A stretch of DNA of 64,000 nucleotides from Hyperoplus lanceolatus (GCA_026929865.2 CM049395.1:34936501-35000500), one strand, 5' to 3'; positions 34,501 through 44,718 are shown, counted from the first letter of the stretch. The notes: generated by a model not told the origin, from the sequence alone. Numbers and translations: made by a program.

Positions 34501-35456
34501 AGGAGGACTTCAGATGCTGCCAGATCATCAATAATAATCACAGCCGCTTTATATTTAGTGCCCAGTGAAGTTACTGAACTGATAAGCACGCTCACATGAA
34601 ACGGTCCGTTCTCTGACAGGAACCCATCCAGTGAGCTGCAGCCTGGGCCTCCATTCAGCCAGAGCACCAGAGGGTCTTTGACAGGGTCCCGCTGAGACGT
34701 CACAAACCTAAAAAAGGAGATCAGGGTTAATAATTACCTCTACACCAATGACAACTTGGGCTTTATTTAAAACTAAAAGTACTCCTATCCTGTTAGTAAA
34801 AGAACCAATGTAGTAATGTAAAAAATAATCCATTAAGTAGGCTAAATCATAAAAACACTTTTCAGTAAAAGTATATAAGTATTAGCAGGAATTGGAAAAC
34901 CTATTTAAAGTGATAAAGTAAAAGCACTACTATGGTCTGAGAGGTTTGAAAGTTGTTTGTTGTTGTTTACAGTTAACACATTTTTGTTCAGTGTGCTATG
35001 CACTCAAAACGATGTGCACCCCTGACAGCAGGCCTATCAATCAAATAACTAACCCTTTGTTATAAATGTAAAAATGTCTATGACTACAGAGACCCTGCAG
35101 GGTGACGTGAGTCGCTTGACTTTGCAGACGGAAAAAACACCGCCTGTGCACACTGTACAGATTTGTAGATTGATTGTCATGGTTCACATCCTGTGTGTTA
35201 ACATTTCACTCCAGACTGAGGCAAAGCACAAAGAGGTTAATATTCATTAACTGCAGGAAGCCAACTGGTTACTGTCTTCTTACCAATAATGGAAAAACTT
35301 CCCGGGCCGAGCCTGCAGGTATCCGGACCACTGTCGGTAGTTCGGTTTGAACATCATCCCCGGTAGTTGGGTCACCTCGTCTGGGTCGTACTGAGCCCGA
35401 CATCCGAGCTGAAACACGGCCAGCAAACACGCCAACAACAGACCCCCGGAGGACAT
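31541..35456 (-). CDS. Cathepsin A-like serine carboxypeptidase (lysosomal protective protein-like)
   Basis: Peptidase family S10. Eleven exons on the minus strand: 35284-35456, 34596-34707, 34045-34182, 33793-33951, 33370-33461, 32866-32950, 32614-32766, 32380-32525, 31908-32070, 31735-31824, 31541-31624. The total is 1395 bases, 464 aa; human CTSA has 480. All junctions are GT-AG and in frame. A signal peptide ([21 protein letters not shown]) precedes [22 protein letters not shown]. The active site is complete: Ser in [11 protein letters not shown], Asp in [18 protein letters not shown], His in [25 protein letters not shown] and [13 protein letters not shown] are also present. Human CTSA is on chromosome 20, not 16, so this may be a fish paralogue rather than ctsa itself. 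CTSA is known to act in lysosomes and to stabilise beta-galactosidase and neuraminidase 1; whether this paralogue does so is unknown. Confidence 0.93.
34203..34400 (-). repeat. Teleost dispersed repeat (probable LINE 3' region)
   Basis: Text such as TTTATTTCTATAGCCCAATATC, CCTCAGTGGGCTTCAC and AAAAAACTCCCAGTAATA is typical of an abundant fish repeat read in reverse. It lies in an intron of the carboxypeptidase gene. The family was assigned from memory of the pattern. Confidence 0.5.
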
Positions 35457-35599
35457 TATTGAACTAAACGAAGGACACGTTACAAAACAGCTCTCATGAG
35501 TTTAGGAGAAAGACGAGGTTTCTCTGTCTGTACTGCAGCGATATAACTTCCTCAACGGCTTCAATGGCAGCGGCACCGCGGCACTTGTAGAAGGATGTA

Positions 35600-35630
35600 G
35601 TCATATGACTGCTGCTGTGGATCACGTGAC
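35600..35630 (-). promoter_or_regulatory. CLEAR-like E-boxes upstream of the carboxypeptidase gene
   Basis: GTCACGTGAT (minus strand, 35621-35630) differs from the CLEAR consensus GTCACGTGAC at one outer base. A second palindromic E-box GTCATATGAC is at 35600-35609. They lie about 145-175 bases before the start codon. Confidence 0.55.
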
Positions 35631-35682
35631 TACACTTGACTTCACGAGGAAGTAGCCTACAACAAACTTTTTTTAATTCAAT

Positions 35683-36148
35683 GGTTGCGTTCCGAATCGC
35701 ATACTCTTTCTTTTTTCTATTCTACATACTACATCCGACGATAGAAAGAATCTAGTTAGGATGCAGTAGACTATTGGGACATACTTTTCTCTCTTATTTC
35801 ATCATAACATTGCGCCTTGATCTTGCCTCTTGCTTTTATATCCGTCGCATCCTTCGTCGATGTTACGTTACTTCACGTGCGCACTGGATTGTGGGTCAGA
35901 ATCGCCCAAATAGGATGCACTTTTCACTTTTCAACATAGACATTATAAAGGATAGACGCCGCGTTGGCCGCTACTGCCTATCCTTTATAATGTCTATGCT
36001 TTTCAACACTAACAATCTTGGCCGCATGAAGTAGGACATCCGGGTACTTCTAACCATCCTAAATCTGGCCACAAGAATCGGGACATCCTAAGTCTTTTTT
36101 CTACGTAGGCTACTATATAGTAGAAAGTATGCGATTCGGAACGCAACC
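35683..36148. mobile_element. TIR element with perfect ends and an inner hairpin insertion
   Basis: The ends are perfect 23-base inverted repeats starting GGTTGCGTTCCGAATCGC. The 466-base body has no coding capacity. Inside it, 35937-35998 is a 62-base hairpin (arms with GACATTATAAAGGATAG) flanked by the direct repeat CTTTTCAACA (35927-35936, 35999-36008). The superfamily is not resolved because no clear target duplication is seen. Confidence 0.82.
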
Positions 36149-37550
36149 TAAGTATTCAAATTCTATACAGGCATTTTTATATCACGTAACATGTCAGAAA
36201 TCATTCGTAAGTAGCATACGCTAGAAATAGAATAAAATCGCCAAAATCAACTAGTTAAAAGGCAAAAAGATTATAAAATGGATTGAAAAGAATAAACATA
36301 AATAAATTAAAATTAAAATAAAGGGGGGGGGGGGGGGGTCAAGTTCATTTAAAAGTCTCAAGACACCTATTTTTTCCCAAAACATTTTTGTAAAGACTGA
36401 AAAAATATTTAAAGTCATTTTATAAGCAAAACTATTTTGGATAACTTACAAAAAAAAAGTTTATAAAACGTACCTATAATAAAAAATATTACTACACAAA
36501 GATTAAACATTCAAACAACCCTGACACGCCTTCAATGGGTCTGTCTCATCCTTTATAGACAGTATATGCTCATCCGCAGCAGGTGAGAAGGGTTTGAGAT
36601 TTTTTTGAGGGAATATGATATTGTTTATTTGTCATATACTCACAATTAGCAGTGGTTGGCAATTGGAGAAACACACAAGTGAAGAGGGCCACCCCAGACC
36701 TAAATAAACACAAAAAGAAATTGTGCAAGTTCATGTTTGATTGAGTTATCGTCAGTTTGTTATGGTATTTTTTATTCAATTGAACACATTTAAAGTAGGC
36801 TACAAGTAAAGGAACTCAAACTGATAATAATTCATAGCACAAATCAACTTTAGAGGCTATTCATGCCAAAGGCAAAGCAATTATATTACAGTTTTGACAT
36901 TGAATGATTGAAATTAGATTATCCTGGAACACGGACTGATAGAGCACATTAACATTTAACAGGGAATAACAAAACAGTGATTGGAAAACAAACTAAACCA
37001 AACCACTTAAAGTGAGTCGACACAGAAATGTTTGTTCTGCAGAGGGACATTTGTTCAGGAGCTTAGAAGCACAAGCTATTTGAAACAACTGAGCGATTCA
37101 AACAACTGCCACCAGGGCCATTGACAGCCCTGGTTCACTGCATTGGCTTGGGTTATTTCATTAATTGCAAATATGTTAGAGAATTTCAAATTTAAACATA
37201 GCTATTTGTGATATTGGGCTATTTGATTTGAATATGTTAAACTGGCACTACAGGCTAATCTCGACCCATCTTGTCGAAAGGCATTCTGTGAATTATAGTT
37301 CTTCTATTTTATTATATTGTTTTCACAGGGGACAGGTTGGGATTAACCATAATAGGAACTAAACTTTGTAGAGAATGTAAAGGCTATCTTGAATAAATGT
37401 ATGATCCATATTTTCCTTAAAACTGAAATGTTCTCTTTGAAAAAATAAAATAATGTATTTTACTTTCTTATTGCATTTGACTTATGACTTTAGTTTTTCG
37501 TTCAAAAAGTTGATTCAACTATCGTTCATACTTGTTGGTCGTAATGTTTC
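36149..37550. other. Intergenic, no gene recognised
   Basis: AT-rich sequence with a 16-base poly-G run (36323-36338). Short open frames look random. Confidence 0.5.
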
Positions 37551-37554
37551 ACTG

Positions 37555-38530
37555 TAGGCCAACGAGCAGGAGGCACAGGACATGCTCCTTGTCCTTGGTG
37601 ATTTCAAAGAAAATCTCAACCATGAGCACTCCAAATACAAAGACAATACAGACAGTGTATGAAGTGCCAAATAGGTTCTGTCTATTTGAAAGACAATGGG
37701 TTAGTCGACTCTTCTTGACACCATCCCCCATCACACCTTCAAGCAGTTCTAATCCACCAGATTCGAATACTTTGCCACAGCAGGGGCCTGGGACTCTCCA
37801 CAAATTCCTTCAGACATGTTTAACACCTCACTGGAGACATGCCCTGCCCCAGCCTGATTCAAGACTTCCCCCATCATCCCTGTCCCCCCCAAACAATCAA
37901 GAACCACAGGAAGTGACTTTGGACCCGTCGCCATGCCCTCTGCGGCAATGTCTTTTGAGCACCTTGACCTGTCCAACAACAATTACAGATGCACTCTTGT
38001 AGTCCCTATAGAGCCAACAGGTATGTAGACGATGCAGTAAATCAAAAAAAGCCCTCCAATTCATCCTCCAGCGTATCGACTCCTCAGGAACCATTGCCAG
38101 GATCCTGTTTGGGGATTTCAATATCCATCAACCCAGCACAATTTGCCTGACTCCAAATGCAGATGAGGTCACACATATTTCCTGTCTAACATTAAGTCTG
38201 TAAATCCCTTTCTGCACCATCAGTTGAACCTCCTGTCAATCAGCCAAACTCCTGCAGAATGCAGATTGAACACATGCAACATCACCGTCATAGGGCTCAT
38301 TTCTAGTTGGGGTAAGTCCGCCTACAGGTGGGGGACAGACCATCTGGGGAACTGAGAAAACAACCCTTTACTTAAACTGTCAAAAGACAGAGGTGGTTGT
38401 AGATTTATGATTAAAGCCAGCCCTGTGTGACCCCGCCATATGACTATGTGTATTCTTTCTGGGCCCAATCATCACCTTGCAGTGAGAACTAAACATCAGA
38501 TCCCTCACTGAGAAAGCTCAGTAAAAGTTC
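37555..38530 (+). pseudogene. Old, decayed LINE remnant
   Basis: Pieces in shifting frames recall a LINE ORF2. MLLVLGDFKENLNHEHSKY is endonuclease-like. CPAPAxFKTSPIIPVPPKQ and DFGPVAMPSAAMSFEHL match the common fish LINE text of the type FKTSTIIPVPKKP...YRPVALTSV. LNCQKTEVVVDL is from the reverse transcriptase tail. Stops and internal losses are frequent, so it is a dead copy. Confidence 0.6.
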
Positions 38531-38845
38531 AATCTGATAGCCTTGGCTGATTGTGTTTTTTTGTTCAAATGATACAAAATATATATGCAATGTGCTTGAA
38601 AGTATCACTTTATTCATTGATAGGCCTACCACTTATCGATAAAATAAAAAATAATAACTTGTGTTTTTGTAAGAAAATGGTTTGGCATCAAAAACATTTA
38701 CATATATATATTTATGATCTATGAATACAGTAAGGGTAAAAATCCACCATTAGAATATTTCTGTGAGTGTTTGGATCATAATTGGGTTCTGACGGTGACC
38801 TTTTCAAAATGTAATATCATGTTAGTGAAATATTTTTTTACTGTG

Positions 38846-38876
38846 ATTGGGCGAACGTGTGGGCTTTTATTTTGAA
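38846..38876 (+). promoter_or_regulatory. e2f4: Reverse CCAAT box and CHR-like hexamer before e2f4
   Basis: ATTGG (38846-38850) and TTTGAA (38871-38876) stand about 210-235 bases before the start codon. CCAAT boxes with a CHR are common in cell-cycle promoters. The spacing fits only loosely, so this is weak. Confidence 0.25.
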
Positions 38877-39081
38877 GGCAGGTACATACAGCTCTACGCG
38901 CGTAACTTTAGGGGAGGAGGAGGGAGACTATCGCCGTGAATTTGGGACTTTGTTGTACACATTGGTTTACAATAAGGTGTAAACTGTGAACATATGTACT
39001 TGTTTGCCTTAATTTATACCTCAGGTTAGATTTATAACTGTTGTCGTCGTCCGGTGTGCTAACGTTAGCTCCGAAACAACT

Positions 39082-42000
39082 ATGTGTACCACTGGTCCCG
39101 ACAAAGATCCAGGTAAAACAAGATCATTCATTGTAATTTTTAAGCTTTCTTCGATGTCATAGGCAGTATCTTTGTATCAATAAAGTAGATTTCTTTTCTG
39201 ATGAATACAGGTTTAAATAACAAGTGAAACACGTCGTTTAAACGCTTAAAGCTACACAAACCGTTGGCGGTACTTAACCTTTCACAATAAACTTTCGCTA
39301 GAGCAAAATGAGTTGGAGTAATTTCAAAATAAAATATTTTTCGGTTGTGTTAGCCGCGGGATTATTTTGTTTTCTGACTCTCTTACGTCGCCCAGCAGAA
39401 ATGGATCTTGATGGTAGTCCCGACGAAGAGTCAACCGTGCCAGACCAAGAAGACCCAACACTTAAACACCGGAGAAGTGAGCGGAGCCTTCATCTGCTCG
39501 CCACGAGGTTTGTCGCGTTATTACGAGAAACTGAAGGCGGAGTGCTGGATCTGAAAGATGTAAGTGCAGGAGCAAAGAGACCAGTCAGGCACGTAGTGCA
39601 ACATTCACTGGGTCCCATCCATAGACTGTAAAGAGTGGGTCCCAACACTTCCTAACAGATCATTTTAAAGTCTTAAACGTCTTGAATTCATTAATGTTAT
39701 AATACGGCCTCATTCTTAAATAAGGATCTATTTTTCATTAAATATCAGTAAAAACCTCAACATGACATTCGTTTGGCAGATAATAAGCTGCTGTCTGAAG
39801 CGACTGTTCATAAGTGCATTTAACCTCCTTTGGAACAAGAGCTTGAAATTGTAAGCACATCCATCTTAAACAGCTGAGTGAATGCTACTGTTTAAGTGGA
39901 TTTTGGAAGTGGGTTTTGGACATTTAGGATACTTACATTCCCCCAGCCTAGAACGAGATTCAGGAGGCTGTGGTGGATAAATGTGTCTTCACTGTGTGTC
40001 ATTTCAGGCTGTCAGGATCCTCGCTGTCGGAAAGAAAAGGCGAATCTATGACATCACAAATGTACTGGAGGGCGTTGGTCTGATAATGAAAATATCAAAG
40101 AGTGTTGTGAAGTGGAAGTAAGTTTGTAACCCTGCCTTTTGTGTTCAGAGTTTGGTGCAAAATATAATTTGACAACATTATACATTATGCTTTTTTTCTG
40201 TGATCTAAATTAGGGGTGCACTACCAGGAGAGAGTGCAAATGGCTCAAGCAGCAGACAGACCAGAATACAGTCTGAGTTGGATGAATTGGAGCGAAGGGA
40301 ATTCACTCTGGACCAGCACAAGGTTTGGGTTGAACAGAGCATCAAGAACACGATGGAAGACTGCAGCAAATATCCTTTTTACTTTTACAAAATCATAGAA
40401 AAGATTGCAGAAAATGTAATGTATGTGTTTGTTGGAAATGTTCCACCTTTTCCCCCCCTCTCCTCCTCAAACAAGATTAACCTTAACTCAAACAAACCCT
40501 GACCTATGTGAATCATGAGGATCTCTGCAGCTGCTTCAGCGGTAAGTAAAACCACTCTTGTCCTCTTGTTTAACAAGTTACTTGTGTACATTTCTGTGCC
40601 TATTTTTTGATACTGCTTTTTCATGCTGGTCATTATTACATTATTTCATCACTAAGATTTAAGTGTACAGTGTGAATGGTAAATAAAATAGTTTGTAGCG
40701 CAGAATCAGCTGATGTTCTAGAGATCCAGTGTAATTTCATTGTTGGACTACAATGAACACAGCTGGACAAATGGCTTCATAAATCCATAATGGCACTTGT
40801 ATCACTACAGCGGCTGGACATAAAAAAAAAAACACTAACATTTTTTTTTCTCCTGAAGTTAGAATACTTAAGTTCCCATTCTCCTCTCCCTTACAGACAA
40901 TACTCTCTTGGCAGTACGAGCGCCATCTGGCACACAGCTAGACGTTCCCATTCCCAAAGCTGTAAGTTCCGCAACACTGGAGACCGATTTATAGTGTTTT
41001 ACCATTTTGTCTAATATAAATGTGCTGAATTAGTTTTTTTGCTCATACATATTTTCAGGTCCTGAACAGCCCCGCACAGTACCAGATCTACCTCAAAAGC
41101 ATCAATGGGCCGATAGACGTTGTCCTGCTTAACAAACTGACCGCCAGCTCTGTTCCCGTGGTGCTGCCCGTCCCACCGTCTGAAGAGATTTTACAGAGAG
41201 CCAGATCGGCCATGATCGCTTCTAAAGAGACTGAAAGTAGCTTCTCCTCAAGTCAGGCTTCAGCTATTGACAAGCACAGCCAAGACAAGAGTTCTCTTCA
41301 CTCATCGCTGTTTAGAACACGCGAGCGGGACACGTCTAATGCATCTCAAAGTGAGTATTTTAAATTTGAACAGTTTCTGAAGTGTGTTCTTGTTGATAGA
41401 GAAATCCAACTCAATTTAAACTTGAAGTTTAGATAATATGACTTTCTTATAATAATAATCTTTTTTTTTAAACTGCTGTTGCATGACTACTTTATATGAG
41501 CTAATTTGACCGTCTGTCAAATCAAAAATGTTGAGTTGAAACCACCCTGCATTAATAACAATCATTGCTGCTGGTAAATAGCTTTTTAAACATTGCTTGT
41601 GGCCCATATCTGAACTGATGAGGATATAAAACTCTTCCTTTTACTTACTGATGAACAGTTTATCAGTTATAGCACATCAGTGGTTAATGTTTCTGCAGTG
41701 ACATTTGATAATTTATTTTCTTGCGTACTTTGCTCACACAATAATGTTTTCATGCCTCATGTTTGTTTCTTGAAAATAATCTTTTATTATGATTGATAGT
41801 ACCATTGCAGTGGGCCTATGGGCCTAGGGGGTTAGGGGTTTAGTTGGCAGCCAGGATCTGGTCGACCCATCCACGCAGCTCGGTGACGCGGGCGTAGACG
41901 GCAGGAGTGGAGGTGGAGCAACGGCTGCTTCCCCAGGACACGATACCGACCAGAGTCCAGGCGTTGTCCTTCTCACAGACCAGGGGGCCTCCAGAGTCTC

Positions 42001-44617
42001 CCATGCAGGAAGTGGCTCCGGCTCCACCAGCGCAGATCATGACGCTGGAGATCTGGCTTCCCCAGTGCTGCTTACACTGGTCGTTGGAGAGAAGAGGCAG
42101 AGAGGCCTGCTGCAGCTTGTTGGGGGTGGAGGGAGCGTTGTAGCGCTGCAGTCCCCATCCAGAGGTCACACAGGTCATTCCAGGAGCGAACACGTCGCTG
42201 GACTCGGCCAGACACACAGGGGACACCTTGGTGTTGAGTCGGGCGGGAGAGGCCAGTTTGATCAGGGTGATGTCATTGTTGATGGTGCGGGGGTTCCAGC
42301 CGGGATGGGTGAAGACCTGAGCGGGCTTCAGGACCTGGACCTCCTCGTTGGAGCCGTAGCCCTTGTCATGCTCTGCAGCGACCACACGGTGGTAGGTTCT
42401 GACGTTGCAGTGAGCAGCTGTCACCACCCAGTTCTCATTGATCAGAGATCCACCGCAGAAATGGAAGCCGTTGGACTGCTGAAGGGACACCTGCCAGGGC
42501 CAGGAGTGAGGAACAGCCTCCTCTCCATTGACAATGCGAGCGTAGCCGCTAACCTGGGGGGGGATGGCGGGGGAGCCACAGCCGTAGGCGGCGCTGACGA
42601 AGGCCAGGCAGGACACGATCCAGAGGAAAGCCATGGTTAGATGATGATGGGATGAAGGAGAAGCTGCTTTATATACATGAACCAGCCGGGGCTGAGCCAA
42701 TCAGCAGCCCGTATGTGTGTGTGCAGCTGTAAATCAAGTTTGATGCAGCTCCGGGTTCCCACGCGTCATACGCCCCTAAATCCAGCTTTCTCATTGGCTG
42801 AGAAATCCTTTCGACCAACACAGCAAAACGTCCCTACTCTTTCTAACCCCAAAACACATACAGCAGTCTAAAAACCTTGGTTCCAAATGATAAGGACAGT
42901 TTCTTAGGGTTCAATTGCTTTAATGCTTTGTGAACCTCAGTAGGAGTAAAAGGGGTAAGATGCACATCAACAGAACTGTTACTCAAATTTAAGAACCCAG
43001 ACGAAATAAAATGTTCATTAAAACCGTTTAGCATTTCAAGAGAAGAAAAAGAAGAAGCAGCAGATAAGGAATTAATGGCTTTCCAGAAATTCCTCAGATC
43101 ATTTAAGTTTCCTGTTGTGACAGTTAATATAAAACTCTGATATCTTTCCTTTCCTGAAGAGAAGAAATGTGTTCCTCAGCTGCCGATAGAGAAGCCAGTG
43201 AGCCTCACTGCCTTTGCCTCAAGTTTGTTTCTTGCAGTGTTGTTGAGTTGCTTTTAAATATCCCTTTTCTTTATTCTTTTTTCAGTGCGAGATTTATCAA
43301 AGGAACTGAGGGAACTACTAAACCCAGGCATGACCACTTCTAAAGAGACTGAAAGCAGCTTCTCCTCAAGTCAGGCTTCAGCTATTGACAAACACAGCGA
43401 AGACAAGAGTTATCTTCAGTCACCACTGTTTAGAACACGCGAGCGGGACACGTCTAAGGCATCTCAAAGTGAGTATTTTAATTTGAACACTTTCTGAAGT
43501 GTGTTCTTGTTGATAGAGAAAACTAACTCAATGTAAGCTTGAAGTTAAGATCAAAGAGAATATGACATGATCATCTTTTTTTTAAACTGCTGTTGAATGA
43601 TCATTTTGGATGAGCTAATTTGACCGTCTGTAAAATCAAAAATGTTGAGTTGAAACCACCCTGCATTAATAACAATCATTACTGCTGGTAAATAGCTTTT
43701 TAAACATTGCTTGTGGCCCATATCTGAACTGATGAGGATATAAAACTCTTCCTTTTAGCTTATCAGTTATAGCACATCAGTGGTTAATGTTTCTGCAGTG
43801 ACTTTTGATAATTTCTTGCATACTTTGCTCATACAATAATGTTTTCATGCCTCATGCTTGTTTCTTGCAGTGGTTGCTTTCACATATCCCTTTTCTTTTT
43901 TCAGTGCGAGATTTATCAAAAGAACTGAGGGAACTACTAAATCCAGTCAAAGGTACTGTATACCGCTGTATATTGTGTCTCTGGATAATTTATGTTCAAT
44001 AAATTCTGTTTATTTGACTTTATACAAATGTATGATCAACAATGTCTTTCCTCATTCTGTAGAAATAAAAAAAGAAGATCTCCTCTCTGAGCTTATGGCT
44101 TCTGAAGGTAGGTGCCCTTCATCTTCTGAGCAAATATACAGGTGCATATAAAATTAGAATATCGTGGAAAAGTTTTATTTTTCACACAAATTGAAATATT
44201 TCTAGCCTATCTCGTCGTATCTTACAGCTCACGGAAATCCAAAATCTAGTATCTCACAATATTGCATTGTTTCTTTTATTTGTTTGGTCTCTTTTTAGAT
44301 GCTGGAAAACAAAATGAGCTGTTACATTTCTTATTTCTTTTGAATTAATCTAGAATATCAAAATATTACTCTTTGAATTAAATTGCAGAAAAAAAATATT
44401 TTCCATGATTTTTTTTTAAGGTGCACCTGTAAATACATAATATATTCCTATTTATTATATAATTGTATTTAAAGTAAGTTTTTATAGATAATTTGTTTAC
44501 CTCTGCTCCTCAGTATTTTCTCCGCTCCTCCGTCTATCTCCACCTCCGTCTGCCCGTGACTATGCGTACAACCTGGAAGAGAGCGACCTCTTCGACCTCC
44601 CCATGCTCAACGTTTAA
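39082..44617 (+). CDS. e2f4: E2F4 transcription factor with internally duplicated exon
   Basis: A nuclear DNA-binding factor of the E2F/DP family, usually a repressor with p107/p130. Exons: 39082-39112, 39399-39559, 40008-40117, 40214-40369, 40498-40541, 40897-40961, 41059-41350, 43286-43468, 43905-43952, 44063-44107, 44514-44617. The total is 1239 bases, 412 aa; human E2F4 has 413. Domains: winged-helix DNA binding ([16 protein letters not shown]...[18 protein letters not shown]), leucine-zipper dimerisation ([22 protein letters not shown]), marked box ([33 protein letters not shown]), and C-terminal activation/pocket binding ([22 protein letters not shown]...[16 protein letters not shown]). 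Exon 8 arose by tandem duplication and repeats about 61 residues. Intron 4 is AT-AC. The first exon is small; an alternative start is ATG 39401. Intron 7 holds an antisense chymotrypsinogen gene. Confidence 0.92.
40370..40497 (+). other. e2f4: U12-type AT-AC intron of e2f4
   Basis: The intron begins ATATCCTTTT, the minor-spliceosome donor consensus. It has the branch motif CCTTAAC (within ATTAACCTTAACTC) and ends CAAAC just after it. No GT-AG choice keeps the frame: an in-frame TAA and the absence of a suitable AG rule it out. Using AT-AC joins AGC AA|C CTG ACC, giving [12 protein letters not shown], which matches E2F4/5 (YVTHEDICRCF). E2F-family genes are known to carry a minor-class intron. 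Confidence 0.9.
41840..42634 (-). CDS. Intronless chymotrypsinogen (B-type) gene
   Basis: A digestive serine protease zymogen of family S1A, 264 aa, in one uninterrupted frame. Signal peptide [18 protein letters not shown], propeptide [15 protein letters not shown], activation before IVNGEEAVP. The catalytic triad is intact: His in VVTAAHC, Asp in NNDITLIKL, Ser in CMGDSGGP. The S1 pocket position equivalent to 189 is Thr in [11 protein letters not shown] (Ser in bovine), and a WGS pocket strand is present, consistent with chymotrypsin-like specificity. It ends [10 protein letters not shown]. Vertebrate chymotrypsinogen genes normally have several introns; none is present here. An in-frame upstream ATG (42698-42700) would add 22 residues but lies before the TATA box, so it was not chosen. 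An AATAAA lies at 41783-41788. It looks functional. Confidence 0.93.
   Translation of the reverse strand: MAFLWIVSCLAFVSAAYGCGSPAIPPQVSGYARIVNGEEAVPHSWPWQVSLQQSNGFHFCGGSLINENWVVTAAHCNVRTYHRVVAAEHDKGYGSNEEVQVLKPAQVFTHPGWNPRTINNDITLIKLASPARLNTKVSPVCLAESSDVFAPGMTCVTSGWGLQRYNAPSTPNKLQQASLPLLSNDQCKQHWGSQISSVMICAGGAGATSCMGDSGGPLVCEKDNAWTLVGIVSWGSSRCSTSTPAVYARVTELRGWVDQILAAN
42667..42675 (-). promoter_or_regulatory. TATA box of the chymotrypsinogen gene
   Basis: TATATAAAG stands 33-41 bases before the ATG, implying a very short leader, as is usual for pancreatic protease genes. A CAGCTG E-box (about 42724-42729) and a reversed CCAAT (ATTGG, about 42698-42702 region) lie upstream. Confidence 0.7.
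42870..43195 (-). mobile_element. LINE fragment beside the chymotrypsinogen promoter
   Basis: The minus-strand frame reads [15 protein letters not shown] and then [37 protein letters not shown]. This is the linker between endonuclease and reverse transcriptase of a LINE. It parallels FNEHFINAG...FTPISATEVQKALLGLDCKK in the LINE at 18.2-18.4 kb but is a different family member. It is truncated at both ends. Confidence 0.75.
44139..44429. mobile_element. Tc1/mariner-like MITE in an e2f4 intron
   Basis: Ends CAGGTGCATATAAAATTAGA and (reverse of the right) CAGGTGCACCTTAAAAAAAA, with TA on both sides (44137-44138, 44430-44431). Related to the MITE at 20005-20376. Confidence 0.8.
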
Positions 44618-44712
44618 CCATTCACTCCTGTGTTAAGAAGATAAAAATATCTACTATCTATCTAATTGAAATGTACATATCTGTTTTTTTATATAGTTAT
44701 TTGATTATTACA

Positions 44713-44718
44713 AATAAA
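44713..44718 (+). terminator. e2f4: Poly(A) signal of e2f4
   Basis: AATAAA stands 96 bases after the stop codon. Confidence 0.6.

Larger units (their letters stand above)
41773..43215 (-). mobile_element. 1.44-kb insert in e2f4 intron 7 bounded by a direct repeat
   Basis: GCCTCATGTTTGTTTCTTG (41754-41772) and GCCTCAAGTTTGTTTCTTG (43216-43234) flank the insert. The second intron copy (43849-43867) has this site uninterrupted. On the minus strand the insert contains a LINE fragment, a TATA box, a chymotrypsinogen open frame and a terminal AATAAA, and it ends about 10 bases after that signal. No poly(A) tract is left. Retroposition is a reasonable but unproven origin. Confidence 0.6.
41209..43952 (+). 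repeat. e2f4: Tandem duplication inside e2f4 (exon 7 tail, intron, exon 8)
   Basis: Unit A (about 41209-41772: exon 7 tail and intron) recurs at about 43323-43867. Unit B ([14 protein letters not shown]-type exon) occurs at 43286 and 43905. The order A1-B1-A2-B2 shows one tandem duplication whose junction (…CTACTAAACCCAG then GCATGACC…) fused B to A inside exon 8 without breaking the frame. A1 and A2 exon parts differ at about 10 of about 140 bases by eye. Both copies keep the GTGAGT donor, and the intron parts are also alike. Confidence 0.92.

Noticed and set aside
37532-38002. A 156-codon Pro/Ser-rich protein
   Set aside because: It lies out of frame over a decayed LINE; the LINE motifs are in other frames.
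39308-39631. A longer e2f4 N terminus starting [11 protein letters not shown]
   Set aside because: It reads through the probable first intron and gives a hydrophobic leader unlike any E2F. The exon at 39082-39112 joins in frame with a proper donor and acceptor.
42065-42640. A 191-codon plus-strand frame opposite chymotrypsinogen
   Set aside because: It is the antisense shadow of a GC-rich coding sequence and has no recognisable domain.
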